Positions 54,677-63,500 of a DNA stretch of 64,000 nt are shown here, piece by piece. Source of the stretch: Bog-159 sp050008575 (GTDB lineage: Bacteria; Acidobacteriota; Terriglobia; Bryobacterales; Bryobacteraceae); contig JBEKMJ010000036.1 in NCBI GenBank assembly GCA_050008575.1, forward strand, positions 1 through 64,000, read 5' to 3'. The position numbers were made by a program, and so were the translations under genes. The notes under the pieces were generated by a model that did not search any database, was not told the origin of the DNA, and saw only the letters and a program-made list of their open reading frames with translations. Positions within the stretch are counted from its first letter, which is position 1. The number at the start of each line of letters is the position of its first letter.

Positions 54677-54979
54677 ATGGCTAACGGCAATCGGCTTCCA
54701 CCCATTCATCCGGGGGAAATCCTCCGCGAAGAGTTTCTGTCTCCTCTCGGCATGTCGGCAAACCACTTGGCTCTGGCCCTGCGCGTGCCTGCGACCCGTA
54801 TCAACGACATCGTGAACGAAAGGCGCGGCATTACGGCGGACACCGCCCTCCGCCTGTCACGCTACTTCGGCACGACACCCAGGTTCTGGATGAACATGCA
54901 GGCTTCCTGGGAGTTGGAGACGGCGGAAGATGAATTGGGCAAAGCGGTGAAACGCGAGGTGCTGCCTCGAAGTGCGTGA
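54677..54979 (+). CDS. higA: HigA-type antitoxin
   Basis: The 100-residue HTH_XRE protein has the HigA opening PPIHPGEILREEFLSPLGMS, the recognition helix region VPATRINDIVNERRGITADT and RLSRYFGTTPRFWMNMQASW. It neutralises HigB and represses the operon. GAGGTGAAACGAG precedes ATG 54677 as its Shine-Dalgarno sequence. The pair looks intact; both genes have normal lengths. The convergent channel gene ends three bases downstream. Confidence 0.95.
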   Translation: MANGNRLPPIHPGEILREEFLSPLGMSANHLALALRVPATRINDIVNERRGITADTALRLSRYFGTTPRFWMNMQASWELETAEDELGKAVKREVLPRSA

Positions 54980-54981
54980 GG

Positions 54982-55611
54982 TTACTGCCGCCCGCGGCCT
55001 GGAAGACGAGGCGCGACCGCGTAGTTCAGTTGCACCAGCACGATGAAACCGATGCTCACATAAGTGTTCACCAGGCACAGCAGCGCGCCGCCGGCATACA
55101 GCGTCTGCCCGATCAAGATACGGCGTTTAATAGCAGTGGCCACTGCCGGGGAGATGTCGTCCCGTACCAGCCCGAGGCCCTGCGCGCACACCCACGTGAA
55201 GTACAGCGTGCCGCCCAACAGCAACAGGTTCACCCAATAAACCAGCAGCGCGATCCGGTAAGCGATGAAGCCGGCCAGCAGCATGGTGGAGAACGGCATC
55301 ATGGAAACCGCGAACAGAAACAAGATGTGCATCCACGATAGGCTGCGGTCCGACCGCGTCAGGTGGTTCAGTTGCGTCTGCTGGCCGACCCAGAAGATCC
55401 CCAGCGTCATGAAAGTCATGGCGCACATCCCGAGCCGCGGCGCGAGCGCGCCCAGCGCCAGCCACAGGTCCCGTTCGCTGCGGATCGCTTGCGCCACGGG
55501 GGCGCGCAGATCCAGCACCAGCAGCGTCATGGCGACCGCGAACACGCCGTCGCTGAGGGCCGCCAGACGTTCCACGCTTTGGCCGGCGATCCGGTTGTAG
55601 GAAGTGCTCAT
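54982..55611 (-). CDS. TMEM175-family potassium channel (DUF1211)
   Basis: The 209-residue protein has about six membrane segments. Its first helix carries RLAALSDGVFAVAMTLLVL, the family signature, with the usual FSD motif altered to LSD. Bacterial members of TMEM175 are tetrameric K+ channels lining the pore with hydrophobic residues of helix 1. The Ser-Asp of the motif, which supports helix packing, is kept. Start ATG 55611 fits the conserved position of the motif. It converges on higA and is followed upstream by a long palindromic element. K+ leak is inferred from family only. Confidence 0.85.
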   Translation of the reverse strand: MSTSYNRIAGQSVERLAALSDGVFAVAMTLLVLDLRAPVAQAIRSERDLWLALGALAPRLGMCAMTFMTLGIFWVGQQTQLNHLTRSDRSLSWMHILFLFAVSMMPFSTMLLAGFIAYRIALLVYWVNLLLLGGTLYFTWVCAQGLGLVRDDISPAVATAIKRRILIGQTLYAGGALLCLVNTYVSIGFIVLVQLNYAVAPRLPGRGRQ

Positions 55612-55620
55612 ATCTTAATT

Positions 55621-55752
55621 GTGGGGCAGGACTCCAGTCCTGCGGGCCGACGTCCACGTCGGCCTCTCCGATTTCGTTACGGGAAGAGCGGGTCCTGGAG
55701 GACCCGCGCAGGACTGGAGTCCTGCCCCACCTGGGGCGGCCTCTCAGGCCGC
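55621..55752. repeat. Long composite palindromic element (copy A)
   Basis: GTGGGGC, GCAGGACT/AGTCCTGC, GGCCGACGT/ACGTCGGCC, the spacer GATTTCGTTACG, GCGGGTCC/GGACCCGC, GCAGGACT/AGTCCTGC, GCCCCAC, and then GGCGGCCT/AGGCCGCC. The last hairpin contains the hydrolase stop codon. Its core is nearly the same as at 60439-60555. Confidence 0.9.
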
Positions 55753-56577
55753 CAGTATCTTCTCATAGAACGCTCGCAATCGTTCGCCGTACAACGGGCC
55801 GGCCGCCTCCACAATGTCGATGTGGGTGGCGCCCGCCACCATCCAAAACGACTTCGGCTCGTTCGCCGCCTTGAACACCGCGCACCCCATGGCGCAAGGG
55901 ATGGTGCGATCATGGTCGCCATGAATCACCAGCAGGGGCACATGCACGCCGGCGATTTTACGCCGCGTGTTGAAGCCGCTGGCGAATAGCCGCCCGGCCC
56001 ACGGCACGATCGCGCCTGCCATGGCCGAGAACGAAGTAAACGGGCACTCCAGAATCACGCCGGCGCACGGGCGGCGCCGCGCCAGATCCACCGCTACGGC
56101 CGAGCCGAGCGACTCGCCGTGCACCACGATCCGATTGGGCGCGTATCCCATGCCGATGAGCCGATCGTAGCCCGCATCCGCATCGCGATACAGCCCCCGC
56201 TCGGTGGGGCGGCCCGCGCTCTTCCCGTATCCCCGATAGTCCAAAATCAGGACCGCGGAACCCGCGGCCGCTATCTCGCGCAAATGGCCGGGGCTATGTG
56301 CCAGGTTGCTGCCGTTGCCATGCAGGTACAAGGTGACCAGGCGGCTGCCGGGCACTTTCACCGGCGCTTCCACAAACCATGCATGCAGGCGCAAGCCGTC
56401 GCGCGTGCGAAGCCAGACGTCCCGGGCGCCCGATTCCGATTGCGTGTGCCACCAGCCGCCCGGATAACGGGTGGGCTGATAGATCAGGCGGCTGATCACA
56501 AAATAGATCGCGCCATAGACCAGGGCGGCCAGGACTACGAGCCGCATGGCCGGAGGCGGCACGATTGAAGTATCCAC
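55744..56577 (-). CDS. Membrane-anchored alpha/beta hydrolase (BEM46/ABHD13-like)
   Basis: The 277-residue protein has one N-terminal membrane helix (LVVLAALVYGAIYFVISRLI) followed by a hydrolase domain: oxyanion YLHGNGSNLAH, LDYRGYGKSAG, nucleophile in VVHGESLGSAVAV, acid in HGDHDRTIP and base in GATHIDIVE. The WWHTQSESGARDVWLRTRDG region and the overall pattern match BEM46/ABHD13-like serine hydrolases, whose substrates are largely unknown. The start is GTG 56577; ATG 56547 is possible and would remove only the pre-helix segment. The stop codon lies inside a palindromic element. Confidence 0.88.
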   Translation of the reverse strand: MDTSIVPPPAMRLVVLAALVYGAIYFVISRLIYQPTRYPGGWWHTQSESGARDVWLRTRDGLRLHAWFVEAPVKVPGSRLVTLYLHGNGSNLAHSPGHLREIAAAGSAVLILDYRGYGKSAGRPTERGLYRDADAGYDRLIGMGYAPNRIVVHGESLGSAVAVDLARRRPCAGVILECPFTSFSAMAGAIVPWAGRLFASGFNTRRKIAGVHVPLLVIHGDHDRTIPCAMGCAVFKAANEPKSFWMVAGATHIDIVEAAGPLYGERLRAFYEKILAA

Positions 56578-56602
56578 ATTCTGCCACTATACAAGGTTCG
56601 CC

Positions 56603-58333
56603 CTAGGCCCACAGGTTCAGCGTGCGCACCAGCGGCTCCGGCTGTTCATCGAACACCAGCGCCACATCGCGCCCCACCACGCGCCAGCGGTAGATGAAAA
56701 GCGCTGCGTGCGCCAACACGACCACTGCCACCAGCCAAACAAACCGGACGGGACGCTGCAGCATCCAGTATTCCAGTGTTAGAAATACCGACACATAAGT
56801 GGTGAAGCCGAATAGGTACAGCGGCCACGACACCTTTAAGTTCGCCTTCCCAGGCAGATAGGAACAAGTAAATGGGAACTTCTCGAAGCTAACCAATAAC
56901 ACTTCCACTAATAGCCAAGATATAACCGCACCGAACAACATATGCAGCAGCGCCGTCCGCCAACCCCAGAACAGCACGTGCAGCGGCAGTAGCAAAGCGA
57001 ACAGCGGCGCCACGCCCAATACGATCATGGCTTTCTTCACACCCGCGAGACACCGCTTGGCCTCGCCGCGGTCCGCGACCTGGAACACCCAGTTGGCGCG
57101 CAATTCCGCGGGCACGGCGAAAACGTGCCGCATGCCGCACAAGATGAAGAAAGCCAGTATCAGCGGCGCTGGCAACAGCTCCGGTATGGGATGGTACATC
57201 CACGAACTGCCGCCGCGCGCCACCAGCACCGCCAGCCCCTCGAAGATCACGGCGCAACCGACGGCCACATACGCCGCGAACAGCAGTTTGTGGCGGCGGC
57301 TGCGCGTTAGGGTCTTCCAGATGAAGTAGAACGCCGCCTGCTGCAACCCATCGCGCACCACAAAGCGGTCGAGCGCGCGGCTTACCAACCTTTCCATGGC
57401 CGATGGCACAGTCGAAAACTCGTCGGCGCTTTCGAGCGACCGCGTGACATGCCGCTTATAACTCAGCAGATAAGTAGCCAGGGCGCCGGCTGTGGTCCAG
57501 CCCGCCGCCATGCGCGCCGACGCGGCCAGATGCCGGAACACCGGATTGGTCCAGCCCAATTGGGTCTGGTAGAGGCCTAGAAACCAGAGCGGCGGGAATG
57601 CATAAACCGCGGCTGGATTCGTCGCGGCGCCCGGCTGCAACTGGGAGGCGATGCGCGCGGAGAGCAGAAACATGAGGATCAGCAGCGCCACCAGTGCGAA
57701 CTGTACATACGGCGAGACGCGCCGGAATAGACGGTATCCCAGCACATTCATCAGAATCCCTTGTACCGCGACGCACAGGAAGAATACGAAAGTATTCGCA
57801 GCCAAAATCGCGACGATGTGACCGCGGGCAAAGGGGATCACGTTGAGCACAGAGCCCTTCTGGATGACCACCGCCGGAAACATTACGGGTGAGAACGCGT
57901 TGATGGCCAGCGAGAAAATCGCCAGAAAGGCCAGCAAGGCCGCGATTTTCGCGCCGAACATGGTGCGCAGCCGGATCGGCAGCGGAGTCAGGTTGGCATA
58001 GTCGCGGCGGTCCGGAAAGAGCATCTCCCACTCGATCACCGTCACCAACCCCATCACGGTCATCGAAAAACAAATGAAGAATTCTTTTTCCCCCAGCGAG
58101 GCCAGGTCGCGCACGTACATCGGCGCATCCTGCAGCTTCACGTACTTCGACAGGAACAGGAACGGCAGCAGCATGCCGGGTGCGGCCAGTAGGGCCAGGA
58201 TGTTGACCACGGTGGCGCGCATATCCGCGTCGTCGGAATTGATCGCCACCAAGTCGTTATCGAAGAAGCGGCCGAAGAAATGCCGCGCCAGCTCGCGGAA
58301 TTGAGAGACTTCGTTTTCGAGCGCAGGCCCCAT
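56603..58333 (-). CDS. ABC transporter permease, large
   Basis: The 576-residue protein has about twelve to fourteen hydrophobic segments (LLAAPGMLLPFLFL, FICFSMTVMGLVTVI, IAALLAFLAIFSLAINAF, FVFFLCVAVQGILMNVLGY, and others up to YVSVFLTLEYWML). It lacks enzymatic motifs and lies nine bases after the ATPase gene, so it is its membrane partner in an ABC-2-like exporter. The exported substrate is unknown. Beyond the membrane segments there is one soluble segment (SRSLESADEFSTVPSAMERL). Its size is larger than typical ABC-2 permeases (about 250-400 residues). Confidence 0.85.
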   Translation of the reverse strand: MGPALENEVSQFRELARHFFGRFFDNDLVAINSDDADMRATVVNILALLAAPGMLLPFLFLSKYVKLQDAPMYVRDLASLGEKEFFICFSMTVMGLVTVIEWEMLFPDRRDYANLTPLPIRLRTMFGAKIAALLAFLAIFSLAINAFSPVMFPAVVIQKGSVLNVIPFARGHIVAILAANTFVFFLCVAVQGILMNVLGYRLFRRVSPYVQFALVALLILMFLLSARIASQLQPGAATNPAAVYAFPPLWFLGLYQTQLGWTNPVFRHLAASARMAAGWTTAGALATYLLSYKRHVTRSLESADEFSTVPSAMERLVSRALDRFVVRDGLQQAAFYFIWKTLTRSRRHKLLFAAYVAVGCAVIFEGLAVLVARGGSSWMYHPIPELLPAPLILAFFILCGMRHVFAVPAELRANWVFQVADRGEAKRCLAGVKKAMIVLGVAPLFALLLPLHVLFWGWRTALLHMLFGAVISWLLVEVLLVSFEKFPFTCSYLPGKANLKVSWPLYLFGFTTYVSVFLTLEYWMLQRPVRFVWLVAVVVLAHAALFIYRWRVVGRDVALVFDEQPEPLVRTLNLWA

Positions 58334-58342
58334 GGCGGCTCC

Positions 58343-59107
58343 TCAGGCTTGCATGACATCCACGATGTCCGCGGCGATCTTTTCGGTGTCTTCCAGCTGC
58401 ACCAGTTGCGAAAAAATGTCTTCGAGCGACGGCAACTCCATCAGGTCCCGCAAGTGCGCCACTGAATCGTTCGCCACCACGCAGCCCTTCCGCAGAATGA
58501 TGACGCTGTCGCACACTTTCTCCACCACCTCCAGCACGTGCGAGCTGTACAGGATCGCTTTGCCCTCGCGCGCCAGCGCCTTCAGCAGGTTCTTGAAGAC
58601 CAAGCTGGTGGTGACATCAAGGCCCGAGAGCGGCTCGTCGAAAACCAGCACATCGGGGTTGTGCAGCAGCGCGGCCGAGATGAGGATCTTCTGCTTCATG
58701 CCCTTCGAATAGGAAGAGATAGGCGAATAGCGGTGTTCGTGGAGCGACAGCAGGTTCAACAGTTGGTCGATTCTGGATTCCAGCGCCGCGGCCGGCAGAC
58801 AGCGCAACCGTCCGGCGAGTTGTAGGTATTCGCGGCCCGTCAGATATGGGTACAGGTTGGATTCTTCGGGCACGTAGCCGAGCCGCTTTTTATAACCGAT
58901 CAGATCCTGCCGGATGTTATAGCCCTGGTATAGGATCACTCCGCGCGAAGGCTCCAGCAGCCCGGTCAGCATCTTGACGGTAGTGCTTTTTCCCGAGCCA
59001 TTGGGTCCCAGGTATCCGAGCACCTCGCCCGGCCGGATGGTAAAGCTGACGTCGTCGACCGCGGGCCTGCGGACATACAGCTTCGTCAGGTTGCGGACTT
59101 CGAGCAT
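58343..59107 (-). CDS. ABC transporter ATP-binding protein
   Basis: The 254-residue ATPase is complete: Walker A GPNGSGKST, Q-loop region YVPEESNLYPYLT, ABC signature SSYSKGMKQK, Walker B VLVFDEPLSGLD and H-loop LYSSHVLEVVEK. It resembles the CcmA/ABC-2 multidrug and Na+ exporter ATPases. It powers the permease immediately downstream. ATG 59107 is chosen because it starts the conserved MLEVRNLTKLY; an in-frame ATG at 59134 is possible. A palindromic element lies upstream. Confidence 0.95.
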   Translation of the reverse strand: MLEVRNLTKLYVRRPAVDDVSFTIRPGEVLGYLGPNGSGKSTTVKMLTGLLEPSRGVILYQGYNIRQDLIGYKKRLGYVPEESNLYPYLTGREYLQLAGRLRCLPAAALESRIDQLLNLLSLHEHRYSPISSYSKGMKQKILISAALLHNPDVLVFDEPLSGLDVTTSLVFKNLLKALAREGKAILYSSHVLEVVEKVCDSVIILRKGCVVANDSVAHLRDLMELPSLEDIFSQLVQLEDTEKIAADIVDVMQA

Positions 59108-59147
59108 ATCATTGAGACACCTGTACGCCCGCAATTGTTCCGGGCTC

Positions 59148-59282
59148 GTGGGGCGGCGCCATGCGCCGCCGCGGGGCTTTTAGCCCCGCCCTTTCCCCAA
59201 CCCGGGTCCCGGAGAACGCATGCACGGTCGAGAGGAAGGGCGGGTCTGGAGACCCGCCGCAGGCGTGGACGCCTGCCCCCCA
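59148..59282. repeat. Composite palindromic element between ABC and PFK genes
   Basis: Modules GGCGGCGC/GCGCCGCC, GGGGCT/AGCCCC, GCGGGTCT/AGACCCGC and GCAGGCGT/ACGCCTGC, framed by GTGGGGC and GCCCCCC-like ends. Confidence 0.8.
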
Positions 59283-59288
59283 GGGTCT

Positions 59289-60431
59289 TCAGACAGGACG
59301 CGGCCAGCCGGGCACTTCGCCCACCAGCGGTGCGGCATACTCCCGAAACGCGGGCAGCACGTCGTTGCCGTCCGGATGAATCCAGTCCGCGGGCAGCCAC
59401 CGTTCCACGCGCGCCACGGTTTCGAGGGGTGTCAGAAATGTGCTCGAATCGCGCCGCAGTGCCACCATCGCATCCGTATGCCCCTCGCCGGCCGCCACCG
59501 CCGCCGCGCGCCCGCACGCGAATGCCTCCCGCCGGTCGAGCGGTGTGGCGAACTCGCCGCAGCATCGCCCCAACAGGCCCGGCTTTTCGGCGCGCGCGCG
59601 AATGCCCAGCGTCCCGCTCAACAGGCGCGCCAGCGTATGGCCCAGATTGGAAGCCAGCCGCTGCGCTTCGCTGTCCGCGCGATCCACGTCCGCCCCGAAC
59701 GGCCGCCCGTTATCGTCGAGCTGTCCTTCGCATACGGCCACCACCACGCGCCCGAGGCGCCGGTACACGCGCTCCACATCCGCGGCAATACGGTCCAGGC
59801 TCAGCCGCCGCTCCGGGAAGTAGATCAGGTGCGGCGCGTCGTCTTCGCCGTGCCGCGCGAGCGATGTGGCCGCCACAATCCAGCCCGCGTTGCGCCCCAG
59901 CGTTTCGAGCACGCACACCGGCGAGGGCAGCGAGCGGTTGTCTTCGCCCACGTCGCGCGCGGCGCAGGCGAAGAATCGCGCCGTGGATGCGTAGCCCGGC
60001 GTATGATCGGTCACGCACAAATCGTTGTCGATGGTCTTGGGAATCCCGATCACCTGCAGGTCGTAGCGCGCGCTACGCGCGTGCCCCGCCAAACGCAGTG
60101 CCGTATCCATTGAGCCGTTCCCGCCGGTGTAGAAGAACGTGCGTACGCCGGCACGCCGGAAGACATCGAGCAGCCGCGCGTAGTCTTCCTCGGACAGTGG
60201 AAGCCGGCTGGATCCCAGCGCCGAGCCGGGCGCTTCGCCGATCCGCCGGACCAGATCCGCATCGAGCGCGAGCAGATCCACCAGGTCGCCGCGCAACAGC
60301 CCCGCGAGACCGTAGCGCGCTCCATACAAGCCGGCTCCGCGCCGCCGCTGCTCTTCGATGAGTCCCGCCAGGCTGGCATTGATCACGGCCGTGGGACCGC
60401 CGCCGTGAGCTACAACCGCATGATCGGGCAT
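59289..60431 (-). CDS. Phosphofructokinase, PPi-dependent type
   Basis: The 380-residue protein has the PFK opening VAHGGGPTAVINASLAGLI, the phosphate-donor loop GGNGSMDTA, and catalytic IPKTIDNDL. PKTIDND, with Lys where ATP enzymes have Gly, marks the pyrophosphate-dependent type, and GGNGS replaces the GGDGS/GGDDS form. Substrate-binding segments ETLGRNAGW and VVVAVCEGQL follow. It interconverts fructose 6-phosphate and fructose 1,6-bisphosphate in the cytosol, reversibly if PPi is used. Standing alone, away from other glycolytic genes, is normal. A composite palindromic element lies on each side. Confidence 0.88.
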   Translation of the reverse strand: MPDHAVVAHGGGPTAVINASLAGLIEEQRRRGAGLYGARYGLAGLLRGDLVDLLALDADLVRRIGEAPGSALGSSRLPLSEEDYARLLDVFRRAGVRTFFYTGGNGSMDTALRLAGHARSARYDLQVIGIPKTIDNDLCVTDHTPGYASTARFFACAARDVGEDNRSLPSPVCVLETLGRNAGWIVAATSLARHGEDDAPHLIYFPERRLSLDRIAADVERVYRRLGRVVVAVCEGQLDDNGRPFGADVDRADSEAQRLASNLGHTLARLLSGTLGIRARAEKPGLLGRCCGEFATPLDRREAFACGRAAAVAAGEGHTDAMVALRRDSSTFLTPLETVARVERWLPADWIHPDGNDVLPAFREYAAPLVGEVPGWPRPV

Positions 60432-60438
60432 GTTAGTT

Positions 60439-60555
60439 GTGGGGCAGGACTCCAGTCCTGCGGGCCGACGTCCACGTCGGCCTCTGTGACAAGGCTGATT
60501 TCGTTACGCGAACGGCGGGCCTGGAGGACCGCGCAGGACTGGAGTCCTGCCCCAC
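60439..60555. repeat. Long composite palindromic element (copy B)
   Basis: GTGGGGC, GCAGGACT/AGTCCTGC, GGCCGACGT/ACGTCGGCC, the spacer GATTTCGTTACG, a GGCCTGGAGG-type hairpin, GCAGGACT/AGTCCTGC, and GCCCCAC. Very like 55621-55728. Confidence 0.9.
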
Positions 60556-60559
60556 GCGA

Positions 60560-63500
60560 TCACAAAGTCCCGCTAGCCGATGCCGACGTACCTTGACTAT
60601 TCACCAACTGCACCGACACAGACCCAATCGCGCTAACGCTGCCATCCGTCACCGTGAACGGCAGCGTCAAAACAAACTGGCTGCCGTACTGATCCGACGT
60701 GCCGCTTTGGAACCAAGTACTGGCTGCGCTGGTCAGCGACACGGTGAGACTCGTCGTCTGCAGTGACTGCCCCGATGCGGGCGTAAACTGCAGAACCGCT
60801 TGTGACACTTCACGCGTGTTGGAATACGCACTAACCACCAACTGGAAGCCGGACGATGTGGCGGCAGCCGCGACTGAGGCAATCGCCGGCACGGCGGGCG
60901 CTATCTGAATCGTCTGGGTCAACGCGGCGGGTATTGCCAACGCGATCCCGCCCGCCTGCCAACTGACCGCGAGCGTGATCGTTCCGGCCACCGTCCCGGT
61001 TTGCAACGCGAAAGGCACCGGCGTCGTGCTACTGAGTGTCTGGAAGCTCAAGGTGCGCCCGCCGCCCGCAAACTGGATGGATGGATCGTCCGCCCCCGCA
61101 GCCAACGATGCATCCGGCTGGAAAGCCAGCGTGATTTGGCCGGAAATATTCTGTGGATAGGGTGCGCCCAGCGCCAGCGTGCCGCTCAATTGTTGCGCCG
61201 AAGCGGCGGTGCTCGATAGCCCCGTGAAACTGGCCGTCGGCGTAGCCAATACCGTCAGCGTGAACTGAAGGCTGGCTGTGTTCGACGCGCTGTCGATCAC
61301 GTTTACCGTGAATTGGAAAGAGCCCGCCGCGGTGGGCGCGCCGGTAATCGCGCCAGCCGTGCTGAGCGTGAGTCCGGCGGGCAACGTGCCGGACCAGGTG
61401 TACGGCGGCGTGCCTCCAGCGGCAACCAGCGTTTGCGAATACGCGGTGCCCACCGCGGCGCTGGGCAGTGCGGCGGAGGTGGTAATGGTCAGGCCTGCAA
61501 TCGCGATGGTGAACTGTTCGGTGGCGGTGGCCGAGACGCTATCGGTCACCTCGATCGTGAACGTGTACGATCCAGGCGTGGTGGGCGTGCCGCTAAGGAC
61601 TGCGCCGTTGATGGTAAGACCTGGAGGCAGCGCCCCCGCGCTGGTGGTGAAGGTATAGGGCGGCGTCCCGCCTGTGGCCGTAAATGCCTGGCTGTAGGAA
61701 GCTCCCACTTTTCCGCCCGGCAGAGTGGTGGTGGTGATAGACAGCCCGCCAACAATCAGCGTGAACTGAAGACTGGCCGTGTTCGCGGCGCTGTCAGTCG
61801 CCGTCACGGTGAATTGGAACGTGCCGGTGGCCGTGGGCGTGCCGGTGATGACGCCGGCCGTGCTGAGCGCGAGTCCCTTCGGTAGCGCGCCGCCAGTCAG
61901 CGCCCAGGTATACGGCGGTGTGCCTCCCGCGGCAGCCAGGGTCTGCGAATAGCTTACGTTGAGCGATGCGTTGGGCAGCGCAGGCGCCGTGGTGATGGAA
62001 ATCCCCGCCACCACGATGCTGAGCGGCTTCGTCGCGGTGGCCGAGGCGCTGTCGGTGACCTCGACGGCAAACGCGAACGTTCCCGCCGTGTTGGTTGTGC
62101 CCGTGATGGATCCGGCGGAGGAAAGCGTCAGCCCCTTCGGCAGAGATCCTGTCGAAATCGACCACGTATAGGGCGGCGTGCCACCGGTGGCCGTGAGCGT
62201 TTGCGAATAGGCGGCGCCCAGAGCCGCGCCGGGGAGCGCGCTGGTCGTAATGCTCAGCGCGGGAGCGACGGTTAGGGACACTTGTGCGGTAGCCTGGTGC
62301 CCCGCGCTGTCGTTTACTTGTACGGTGAAGGAAGCGGAGCCGGCAGTGGTGGGGATGCCGGTTACGGTCCCCTTGGTTCCGACGGATAAGCCCGCCGGCG
62401 GCAAACCTGTTGGGTTGCTCCACGTGTAGGGCGCCGTACCACCCGCGGCTAGCAGCGTATAGGAATAAGGAACGCCAACGGTCGCGCCGGGCAAGGTGGG
62501 GGGTGTTGTGACGGTCAAGCCATTCGCGACCACGATGGTGAACTGTCGGCTGGCCCTGGCGCTCAGCGAGTCCGTGACGGTCGCGGTAAATGTGAACGTT
62601 CCGGTGGCGGTGGGCACACCGCTAATGAGGCCGCCCGGGGAGAGATTCAGACCCGGAGGCAATGAGCCGACGATGATCGCCCAAGTATATGGGCTGACTC
62701 CGGCCGAGGCCGCCAACGCCTGTGAGTAACCCGAACTCAGCGATCCGCCGGCGAGCGCGGAAGGAGTGGAAATGCCCAGTGCCGCCGCTATGGTAACCGT
62801 CAATGCCGTACTGACGGTGACGTTGTTGCTGTCGATCGCCTGTACGGTGAAGGTGGACGTGCCCGCCGTGGCCGGGGTGCCGGCGAGTAGCCCGCCCGGG
62901 GTGAGCGTCAACCCGGCAGGCAGTGCGCTGCCGGCAGGTACGGACCATGTATAGGGCGACTTGCCGCCGGACGCCGCCAGTGTCTGCGAATACCCGATGT
63001 TCACTTCTCCGGCCGGCAGCGGCGAAGCCGTGGTAATGACGAAGACGATAGTGAGCGTGAACGTTTGTTTGCTCGTGCCGCCTGCGCTGTCGGTGACGGT
63101 GGCCGTGAAACTGCCCGTTCCTGTGGCGGTGGGAGTGCCTGTGATAGCGCCAGTGGCGCTGAGCGATAGTGCCGCCAGCGCGCCCGGCAACGGGCCGGCC
63201 GGCGACCAGGTATAGGGCGGCACGCCACCGGACGCGGCTAGCGTTTGAGAGTAATTCGCATTTACGGTGGCGCTAGGAAGCGTAGCCGCGGTGGCGATGC
63301 TGAGGACGGGACCGATCGTGATTGCGAACTGCTTGGTGAACGTGGCCGGCGTCGGAGACGCACTGTCCATCAATTGGACCGTAAATTGGAATGTGCCCGC
63401 TTGGCTTGGCGTACCACTGATCGTGCCGGTCGTGGTGCCTATAGGCAATAAGCCAGGCGGCAACGTACCGGTCGTCGACCAGGAATACGGAGGCATCCCT

